A stretch of 64,000 nucleotides of DNA from Chthoniobacter flavus Ellin428 (GTDB lineage: Bacteria > Verrucomicrobiota > Verrucomicrobiia > Chthoniobacterales > Chthoniobacteraceae). Under the pieces are notes generated by a model. That model was not told the origin of the DNA, made no database searches, and worked only from the letters and a program-made list of their open reading frames with translations. Of the stretch, positions 57,977-64,000 are shown piece by piece. Location: positions 434,001 to 498,000 of the forward strand of contig NZ_ABVL01000001.1 of assembly GCF_000173075.1 (NCBI RefSeq), in the 5' to 3' direction. How positions within the stretch are numbered: position 1 is the first letter of the stretch; each line of letters starts with the position of its first letter. A program made the translations under genes and the position numbers.

Positions 57977-58480
57977 TTATTTTGCGGCAAATTGGGAGGC
58001 GACGCGCTCGGCAATAGAAGCATCACGGCTGGCGAAGTAGCAAAATTCGTCGTGCGAAATGTAAAATGCATCACGGCCCGTAGCTGAAATGCCGTAGCAG
58101 TCCCAGATGAAGAGCAGCGATGTGGCGACGATGGAAATGGCGTCGTCCCTGTCGGTTCCGGTGATGATGTGTGCGGGTGCTTCGGTGAGGGGACGACGTT
58201 CTCCGAGAGACTCGCGGAATCGAGTGAATAGCGGCAAATGCTGACTGGAAGGCCATACCGCCCAATCATCGACCAAGATCAGCGTTTCGGATTCGGAAGC
58301 TACGAAAGAGACAAGGCGTTTTGCTAGGTTCACCTTTTTGCCGGAGTCCATTGGATATGGCAGGTCAGCAATGTGGAAGTGGTCGGCACCAACGTTTGGA
58401 CGAATCCAACCAACTTCTCGCAGCGGAACCTGCCGTTCTACGCACCATGCTTGCCACTGTTCTGACGTGAGGATACGCAT
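57977..58480 (-). CDS. Conserved hypothetical protein
   Basis: The 167 residues include MRILTSEQWQAWCVERQVPLREVGWIRP, FHIADLPYPMDSGKKVNLAKRLVSF, LILVDDWAVWPSSQHLPLFTRFRESLGERRPLTEAPAHII, then DDAISIVATSLLFIWDCYGISATGRDAFYISHDEFCYFASRD. I recognise similar unannotated proteins in large-genome environmental bacteria, often near immunity-like genes, but can name no domain. There is no signal peptide. It lies directly upstream of the ankyrin lipoprotein. Confidence 0.75.
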   Translation of the reverse strand: MRILTSEQWQAWCVERQVPLREVGWIRPNVGADHFHIADLPYPMDSGKKVNLAKRLVSFVASESETLILVDDWAVWPSSQHLPLFTRFRESLGERRPLTEAPAHIITGTDRDDAISIVATSLLFIWDCYGISATGRDAFYISHDEFCYFASRDASIAERVASQFAAK

Positions 58481-58576
58481 CGTTCAATTCGACGCTACCA
58501 ATGGCGGGAGTAAAGTGAAGAACAACCCTTTTTAACTCCTGGCGGATTGTGAGGAACGCGCTAACGATGACCCGAC

Positions 58577-59248
58577 ATGCCCGAATACCCGATCCACGAA
58601 CTTGCCGATGACATCGCGCACTCTCTCACCCCGGAGGAGTTTGATGGCGCTGCCCAAATGGCGCTGGAGTTTGTCGATGGACTCAACCATGAGATCATCC
58701 AGCAGCGAGGGGTGAAGTTGGCTTGCTGTGAGGGCTGCGGGATTTGCTGTTCGCTCCGGATCGATGTGTTCGCTCATGAGGTCTTCCTGATCGCCCACCA
58801 CATCCGCAATCATTTCACCGCGGAGGAGACGGCGGATCTGATGGTTCGCCTGGAGGCTCATGTTGCAAAGGTAGGGCCGCTGACGCCTTTTGAGCACGTC
58901 ACGCAGAACATCGTCTGCCCTCTTTTGCAAGATGGCCGGTGCACGGTTTATGCCGTTCGTCCGCACACGTGCCGAAGGCATCACTCCCAGGACCTGGCGG
59001 CCTGCCAATACACCTTTGATCACCCCGATGATCTGGAAACACCTGCGGCCCACGATCGCGATCTCTTTAAAGCCCTCACGGGAGCGATGCAGCACAACGC
59101 CGAGGTGTATTTCGAACTCGGATTTGACTGCACGGTCTACGAACTGGGCACGGCGCTCCATGAAGCCCTGAGTGATCCGGCGAGTTGGCTGAGTTGGCGG
59201 AACCACGAGGAGGCATTTATCCACGCATCGGTGACTCCGATGGAGTAA
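58577..59248 (+). CDS. YkgJ-type cysteine-cluster protein
   Basis: The 223-residue protein has the zinc/iron-binding cluster of the family: CCEGCGICCSLRIDVFAHEV (Cys near residues 53-60), CPLLQDGRCTVYAVRPHTCRRHHSQDLAACQ. YkgJ-like proteins probably hold a metal centre; reported functions are few. The N-terminus (MPEYPIHELADDIAHSLTPEEFD) and C-terminal helices are ordinary. It is a single plus-strand gene. Confidence 0.88.
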   Translation: MPEYPIHELADDIAHSLTPEEFDGAAQMALEFVDGLNHEIIQQRGVKLACCEGCGICCSLRIDVFAHEVFLIAHHIRNHFTAEETADLMVRLEAHVAKVGPLTPFEHVTQNIVCPLLQDGRCTVYAVRPHTCRRHHSQDLAACQYTFDHPDDLETPAAHDRDLFKALTGAMQHNAEVYFELGFDCTVYELGTALHEALSDPASWLSWRNHEEAFIHASVTPME

Positions 59249-59345
59249 TCCGCAAGGGGCGCTCCGCGTCGATCAACCTGGGCGGAATCGCCCGGGTAGC
59301 GCTAAAACCGCGAATGGACGTCAATGAACGCGAATTTTTGATGGA

Positions 59346-59609
59346 TCAATGACGGCGGTTTTTATCCACGATCGCCGCCAGAATCAGAATGAACGCGCCC
59401 AACCGAAGCGAATAAATAAGCGGGACCCATTCCGTCTTGATGGCGAGGACTTCGCAGATGATTCGTTCGACCATCAAGATGACAAACGCGGCCGAAAAGA
59501 AAAAGAAGAGCCGGTCGCGCGTCGACTTCCAAAACCGCAGGAAAAAAAGTGCGGCGGTCAGATATCCCATCGAAATGGCGCCAGCGAGAAAGGCATTCAG
59601 CATAATCAA
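59346..59609 (-). CDS. DUF5985 family membrane protein, second copy
   Basis: From TTG 59609 (or ATG 59603) it gives three hydrophobic helices: NAFLAGAISMGYLTAALFFLRFW, RLFFFFSAAFVILMVERII and PLIYSLRLGAFILILAAIVDKN. This FLxG....Y..A.LFFLRFWK...D.LF..F..AF..L..ER pattern is DUF5985. The start overlaps the stop of the upstream DUF5985 gene. These paired three-TM proteins have no known function. Confidence 0.82.
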   Translation of the reverse strand: MIMLNAFLAGAISMGYLTAALFFLRFWKSTRDRLFFFFSAAFVILMVERIICEVLAIKTEWVPLIYSLRLGAFILILAAIVDKNRRH

Positions 59610-59866
59610 TTGGATTCAAGGACCAATCCGTAAAGCAAGACGAGCAGGGCGCACAGCGTTACGACACTACGCAAAGCAAGCAGGTCGATTTGTGGGAAGA
59701 TGATCAGATCAACGAAAAGAAGTGCGTTAGCGAGGGCGAGGATGGCGAAACACAGCGCGCTCCACCGCAGGAGGGGTAATCGATTTTGCCGATAGGCTCG
59801 CCATAATAGAAAGCTACATAGCAGGCTGGTGACGATACAGAGTAGATAAACGACGGCGGCGATCAT
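59606..59866 (-). CDS. DUF5985 family membrane protein, first copy
   Basis: ATG 59866 gives 86 residues: MIAAVVYLLCIVTSLLCSFLLWRAYRQNRLPLLRWSALCFAILALANALLFVDLIIFPQIDLLALRSVVTLCALLVLLYGLVLES, three helices with the DUF5985 pattern. It overlaps the stop of the upstream gene (59863) by 4 bases and the start of the second DUF5985 gene, a tightly coupled three-gene unit. The frame to 60364 is only an artefact of a shared open frame. Confidence 0.82.
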   Translation of the reverse strand: MIAAVVYLLCIVTSLLCSFLLWRAYRQNRLPLLRWSALCFAILALANALLFVDLIIFPQIDLLALRSVVTLCALLVLLYGLVLESN

Positions 59867-60249
59867 GGCTGCTTTTTGATTTTGAATGCGTCGGCAAAGC
59901 TCTGCGCTGGATCCCGATCCCTCTGGAAAATTGCTTCGATAATGCGGACGGGTTTTGACTTGTAAAGCTGATCGAGCGACGCGATCAGCGAGGCGGTTTC
60001 GCCGCTGGCGGCAAACAAGTAGCGCGGTGGGGTCTCGGAAGTCTTTTGCAGAAAGCCCAGCCTGACGAAATCCTCCAGCCAGCGCTCCACGGAGGGTTTC
60101 GAACTCAGAATCACGTCGTAGACTGCTTGAATCGACCAGGGCGCATCGTGTTTTCCGTGGAGCAGGAGCAGGATTTCCAGTTGTTCGACGGAACGGAAAT
60201 GTGCCGAGATGAATCGCCGAAGTTCGATCGGAATAATTTCGCCGGGCAT
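59863..60249 (-). CDS. Winged-helix-like protein, coupled to the DUF5985 pair
   Basis: The 128 residues MPGEIIPIELRRFISAHFRSVEQLEILLLLHGKHDAPWSIQAVYDVILSSKPSVERWLEDFVRLGFLQKTSETPPRYLFAASGETASLIASLDQLYKSKPVRIIEAIFQRDRDPAQSFADAFKI show the helix pattern of a small winged helix (DNA- or protein-binding) domain. I have seen such genes ahead of DUF5985 pairs. It heads the operon and may regulate it or a neighbouring phosphorelay; no sensor kinase adjoins. Confidence 0.7.
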   Translation of the reverse strand: MPGEIIPIELRRFISAHFRSVEQLEILLLLHGKHDAPWSIQAVYDVILSSKPSVERWLEDFVRLGFLQKTSETPPRYLFAASGETASLIASLDQLYKSKPVRIIEAIFQRDRDPAQSFADAFKIKKQP

Positions 60250-60453
60250 TTGTCGCGAGGAAAGCAGGCTCTATCGCGGAGTGCAAAGCAGGAAACCGCG
60301 CACTCAAAATTCGAAGCGCAAGAACACGCCGCGGTTGGCAGCAGGTTCGTGCTTGCGTTGGCACGCAGTTATTCTGTGCGGGAGGCTGTTCGCGGCAATC
60401 TTGCCGTGCGGTGGGGTTGACGGTTGAACTCTGCCCGCGGAAGGTGATGGACC

Positions 60454-61638
60454 GTGAAAATTGCGATCAATGGTGCGGGCATTGCCGGTCCTGCGCTGGC
60501 TTTCTGGCTCTCCAAATCCGGCCATGACGTCCTCCTCGTAGAGCAGGCGCCGCAACTGCGCCGTGGAGGCTACGTCATTGATTTTTGGGGCTTGGGCTAC
60601 GATCTCGCGGAAAAGATGGGGATTCTGCCGGAGATACTTGCCGCAGGGTATCAGGTCGAAGAGGTGCGTTACGTGAACCGCCGCGGCCGGAAATGCGGTG
60701 GATTTCCGGTGGCCGATCTTGCTGCCTTCACTCATGGCCGTTTTACCACCCTGCGACGGTCCGATCTGGCCGCCTCCATCTACCACGCTATCGAGCCGCG
60801 AGTCGAAACTCTGTTCGGCGATTCGATCGCTACGATCCGCGAAGATCAGCATGGCCTGGAGGTAGGGTTCGACCGCTCTGCTCCGCGCCGCTTCGATATG
60901 GTCATCGGCGCGGACGGGCTCCATTCCCGCGTCCGCCGCGTTGTCTTTGGGCCGGAATCGGACGTCGAGTTCTCTCTCGGCTGCCATGTCGCGGCATTCG
61001 AGACCGAAGGATACCGTCCGCGCGATGAACTCGTCTATGTCAGTCACAATGTCCCGGGCCGGCAGGTTTCGCGTTTTTCGCTGCGCGAAGACAGGGCTAT
61101 GTTTCTACTCTTGTTTCGCGATGAGTTCCTCGACGGCATGGATCCCCAGTCCGACACGGAGCAGAAAGCAGCGCTGACCCGCGTCTTTTCCGACGCCGGG
61201 TGGGAATGGCCGCGCATCCGGGAAATGCTGCCCTCGGTGGCCGACCTGTATTTCGATCGCGTCAGCCAGATTCGTCTGCCCCATTGGACGAGAGGTCGCA
61301 CTGCTTTGGTCGGCGACGCCGCTGCCTGCGTCTCGCTAATGGCCGGAGAAGGCATCGGCCTGGCCATGACCGAGGCCTACATTCTCGCCGGCGAACTGCA
61401 CCACAGCGGAAACGACATCGCCACGGCCTTCCGGCGTTATGAGGAACGACTGATGCCGTTCCTCAACCGCAAACAGCATTCCGCAGTCCGATTCGTCTCA
61501 TCCTTTGTGCCCAAAACTTCCCTAGGCATCTGCTTCCGCAATGTCGTTACTCGCCTGCTGGGAATTCCGGCGGTCGCTGATCGCTTTATCGGTCAGGTGG
61601 TCCACGATGACTTCACGCTGCCCGATTACGGATTTTGA
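60454..61638 (+). CDS. FAD-dependent monooxygenase (TetX/PHBH-like)
   Basis: The 394-residue flavoprotein has the FAD-binding fold start MKIAINGAGIAGPALAFWLSKSGHDVLLVEQAP, the Arg/Asp-Gly motif IGADGLHSRVRRVVFG and LVGDAAACVSLMAGEGIGLAMTEAYILAGEL binding the ribityl part. Enzymes of this layout hydroxylate aromatic or polyketide substrates or, like TetX, tetracyclines. The early segment GGYVIDFWGLGYDLAEKMGI is as in group A monooxygenases. No NADPH-specific hint; no neighbouring pathway. Confidence 0.92.
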   Translation: MKIAINGAGIAGPALAFWLSKSGHDVLLVEQAPQLRRGGYVIDFWGLGYDLAEKMGILPEILAAGYQVEEVRYVNRRGRKCGGFPVADLAAFTHGRFTTLRRSDLAASIYHAIEPRVETLFGDSIATIREDQHGLEVGFDRSAPRRFDMVIGADGLHSRVRRVVFGPESDVEFSLGCHVAAFETEGYRPRDELVYVSHNVPGRQVSRFSLREDRAMFLLLFRDEFLDGMDPQSDTEQKAALTRVFSDAGWEWPRIREMLPSVADLYFDRVSQIRLPHWTRGRTALVGDAAACVSLMAGEGIGLAMTEAYILAGELHHSGNDIATAFRRYEERLMPFLNRKQHSAVRFVSSFVPKTSLGICFRNVVTRLLGIPAVADRFIGQVVHDDFTLPDYGF

Positions 61639-62138
61639 GAGGGGACGCCGCTGTCACGCGGTTCGCAGCATCGGCTTTGGAGGTCAGTCGGCACTTGCGC
61701 ACCTTGAGGGTAACCGATGGCGCAGCTGGTAAACTTTGGCCGCCGCGAACGGTGATGTCGATGAGGAGGTGATCTGGACGCTTTGCCGTGTGCGCTTTCG
61801 TGTTGCGGTTCTCGGTTTTGCCTGTTGGGTGGAAGCGATCTGACGAGTTGCTTGTCTGTGGCCTGGCAAAAAACGGGAGGTCGATGAAGGTCCTCTCGGT
61901 TCGTACGATAACGGAATGAAAACAGAGGCTGGGGGGCGACTCCTGACCCGAGGTTTAGAGTGGCCACTGCTCCCGCCTCTTAGTTGGCCCCCGGCGACCA
62001 AAATCATGAGCTGTATCTGTTAGCTGCCCTCTTCTTTGCGGGACGGCAAGCCGCATGCTTAATTGTGTTACATTATATTTACAGTCAGCTTGGGGTTTCG
62101 GATTGTCCCGCCATAGGTAATTGTGCTGAAATCGCCGA
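61639..62138. other. Intergenic region upstream of the M36 peptidase gene
   Basis: No gene is recognised in these 500 bases. The part from 62040 to 62138 is AT-richer and likely carries the peptidase promoter (e.g. TTGTGT..TATATT near 62063-62080 as -10-like sequence). Confidence 0.35.
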
Positions 62139-64000
62139 ATGTTCCCAGGGCGTGATCTCGCAAGTCGGTATTTGGTCGGCAGTGTCTTAATCCTTTTCAT
62201 CCTCACGATCGGCGGAGTGATGATCTGGCGCTGGCGCGTCAATCATCAGTCTCCTTCCGGCCAGTCGGCTTCACAGAAGGCGAGTCCTCGAGCGCACGTC
62301 GCCTCCTCGACTCCTTCGGCGAAGCCCGATCCGGCGACGACCGCGGCTGCCTCCGTTCCCAGCGCTCCGACGCCTGCCTCCGCGGCGGCGACTCCTCAAC
62401 CGGCACCGGCGAATCCGCTGCTCCAAGGTAAACGACTGGGCTACTTCACCAGCCAAAAGTCGGGCAACGGCGAACCCGACGCCGCGCGCCAGGCTGCGGT
62501 TGAGGCGTTGCAGGCGCGAGTCCCTCAAGTCGCCGTTCAATTCGATCCGATCACCGGCGCGCCCAGCTCCATCACCAGCGTCGGCCGGTTTCTCACTCCC
62601 GCCGTCGCCCCGGGCGGCGATCCGCTGGCCCAGCTTCGGCAGTTCGTGAATGACAACTCCGCGCTGTTTTCCCACGACGCGAGCGCCCTGGCCGCCAGCC
62701 GGGTGACCCGCGACGACGTCACCGCGCACAGTGGCATGCACACCGTCGTATGGCAGCAGCAGGTGGATGGGATCCCGCTCTACAACACCATTTTCAAGGC
62801 CAACCTGACCGGTACTGGCGCGGTGGTGGCCGTGGGAAGCCAGTTCATGGCCGACCCGACGGCGGGGACGCAAATGGACGCCACGCAACGGGCCGCCCTG
62901 ATCGCTCAACCACCGGTGGATGCCGGTAATGCCGTTTCCCTGGCGGCCGCGAATATCGGCGAGCAAGTCGCCGCGGAACAAGTCGCCGCGGCCTCGTCAC
63001 CCACCGGCGCCGAGCGCCGGCAAAACCTGGCCGCTCCGAACCTCTCCGACGTCGTTACGCTTCTTTCCTGGCTGCCCATGGACGCCAACAAGGTACGGCT
63101 GGCTTGGGACGTGACGTTGATGAGCACCAAGCAAAAGGCGATGTATCAAATGCTGGTCGACGTGCAGACCGGCGAAGTTCTCCTGCGCCGCTCGCTCACC
63201 GCAGACATTAGCAATGCCAGCTATCGCGTTTACGCCGATGGCACGAGCTTGCAGCCATTCGATAGTCCCTCACCGATGTCGCCCGGCCTTCCCGCACCGG
63301 GCAGCACGCAGCCGACGGCGGTCAGCCGCAACGTCATTACCACCCAGGCCTTTGACACCACCGCATCGCCGAATGGCTGGATCGACGACAGCGGCACCGC
63401 CACCTACGGCAACAACGTCGATGCCCATCTCGACACCGGCAATACCAATCCCGCTTACGGCGCCGGCACGCACGCGGTCTCCTTGACCCGGAATTTCGAT
63501 TTCACCCTCGATCTAACCCAGGACCCCACCACCTACCAGAACGCCGTCCTCACTGAACTCTTCTACGCCTGCAACTACTATCACGATAAGTTGTACGAGT
63601 TGGGGTTCACGGAAAGCGCCGGTAACTTCCAGCAGAATAACTTCGGTCGCGGCGGTGCCGGCAACGATGCCGTGCTGGCCGATGCCCAGGACGGCAGCGG
63701 GACGAACAATGCCAATTTCTCCACGCCGGCGGACGGCTCGCCCGGCCGCATGCAGATGTATATTTTCACGGGGCCGTCCCCGCATCGGGACGGCGACCTC
63801 GACATGCAGGTGGTGTTTCACGAACACACTCACGGGGTGAGCAACCGCCTCGTCGGCGGCGGGGTGGGGATCAGCCAGTTGCAAACCCAGGGCATGGGCG
63901 AAGGATGGTCGGATTTCTACGCGCTGTGTCTCTTGAGCAAGCCCGCGGATGACGTCAATGGCACTTATCCCGCCGGCGCCTATGTCACTTACCAACTGAG
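62139..64000 (+). CDS. M36 (fungalysin-type) zinc metallopeptidase, truncated at the right edge
   Basis: ATG 62139 opens 620 codons without a stop to the window end. An N-terminal membrane/export segment (YLVGSVLILFILTIGGVMIWRW) precedes a Pro/Ala/Ser-rich linker, then an FTP-type inhibitory propeptide (about 90-330; LFSHDASALAASRVTRDDVTAHSGMHTVVWQQQVDGIPLYNTIFKANL, LAWDVTLMSTKQKAMYQMLVDVQTGEVL). The catalytic part has NALTELFYACNYYHDKLYELGFTE-like start (YQNAVLTELFYACNYYHD) and zinc motif HEHTH at residues 561-565 (FHEHTHGVSNRLVGGG), then GMGEGWSDFYAL with the third ligand Glu. It secretes as a protease whose C-terminus lies outside the window. Confidence 0.93.
   Translation, partial: MFPGRDLASRYLVGSVLILFILTIGGVMIWRWRVNHQSPSGQSASQKASPRAHVASSTPSAKPDPATTAAASVPSAPTPASAAATPQPAPANPLLQGKRLGYFTSQKSGNGEPDAARQAAVEALQARVPQVAVQFDPITGAPSSITSVGRFLTPAVAPGGDPLAQLRQFVNDNSALFSHDASALAASRVTRDDVTAHSGMHTVVWQQQVDGIPLYNTIFKANLTGTGAVVAVGSQFMADPTAGTQMDATQRAALIAQPPVDAGNAVSLAAANIGEQVAAEQVAAASSPTGAERRQNLAAPNLSDVVTLLSWLPMDANKVRLAWDVTLMSTKQKAMYQMLVDVQTGEVLLRRSLTADISNASYRVYADGTSLQPFDSPSPMSPGLPAPGSTQPTAVSRNVITTQAFDTTASPNGWIDDSGTATYGNNVDAHLDTGNTNPAYGAGTHAVSLTRNFDFTLDLTQDPTTYQNAVLTELFYACNYYHDKLYELGFTESAGNFQQNNFGRGGAGNDAVLADAQDGSGTNNANFSTPADGSPGRMQMYIFTGPSPHRDGDLDMQVVFHEHTHGVSNRLVGGGVGISQLQTQGMGEGWSDFYALCLLSKPADDVNGTYPAGAYVTYQL

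Noticed and set aside
62271-62981. 236-residue minus-strand frame
   Set aside because: Antisense of the M36 peptidase propeptide, which carries clear family motifs on the plus strand.

Overview
The window is a GC-rich (about 60%) bacterial chromosome segment, most likely from a Verrucomicrobiota member. This is inferred from gene style, not from a marker tree: a giant secreted lyase with autotransporter-associated beta-strand repeats and a C-terminal domain common in that phylum, a small GCSLFHRK-type lipoprotein, DUF1080 and DUF5985 proteins, a stand-alone squalene/phytoene synthase, and many intergenic palindromes. The housekeeping markers are a tmRNA gene, a tRNA-Ser(CGA), rarA, an rluD-like gene, a family 4 uracil-DNA glycosylase and an EF-G-type GTPase.

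Region 1 (1-13.4 kb): a FUSC-family efflux gene and a divergent LysR regulator, both broken by small indels, share an intergenic region holding a perfect palindrome. Next comes a six-gene minus-strand operon: response regulator, histidine kinase (with an indel), periplasmic adaptor, RraA-like enzyme, RND pump and TolC-like channel. A secreted TPR protein resembling the RMDN/FAM82 family follows.

Region 2 (14.1-29.8 kb): pectin and hexuronate utilisation. One minus-strand operon encodes a GH28 pectinase, an ExuT-like transporter, a XylR-type regulator, a second GH28, glucuronate/galacturonate isomerase UxaC and a pectinesterase. Divergent from it are tagaturonate epimerase UxaE and a 2069-residue multidomain polysaccharide-lyase-like protein. 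Together they would cut pectin outside the cytoplasm, import galacturonate and convert it through tagaturonate to fructuronate.

Region 3 (29.8-37.1 kb): an accessory stretch of small genes (DUF488, a BD-FAE-like esterase, small secreted and membrane proteins, SYLF, GIY-YIG) separated by inverted and heptad-type repeats.

Region 4 (37.2-47.1 kb): tmRNA, a small lipoprotein, a universal stress protein, rarA, a DUF1080 protein, an RluD-like pseudouridine synthase, uracil-DNA glycosylase, squalene/phytoene synthase, a GIY-YIG-like protein and an EF-G paralogue with a terminator in its leader.

Region 5 (47.2-55.1 kb): a gene-poor stretch; a small secreted Cys protein; an O-antigen-ligase/TPR gene pair or split fusion; a Tat-exported acid-phosphatase-like enzyme, a zinc phospholipase/S1-P1-nuclease-like protein and a CehA-type PHP hydrolase; then a thioredoxin-like ferredoxin.

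Region 6 (55.3-64 kb): small hypothetical genes (DUF4303, ankyrin lipoprotein, YkgJ, a DUF5985 pair), a tRNA-Ser, an FAD monooxygenase and a secreted M36 metallopeptidase truncated by the right edge.
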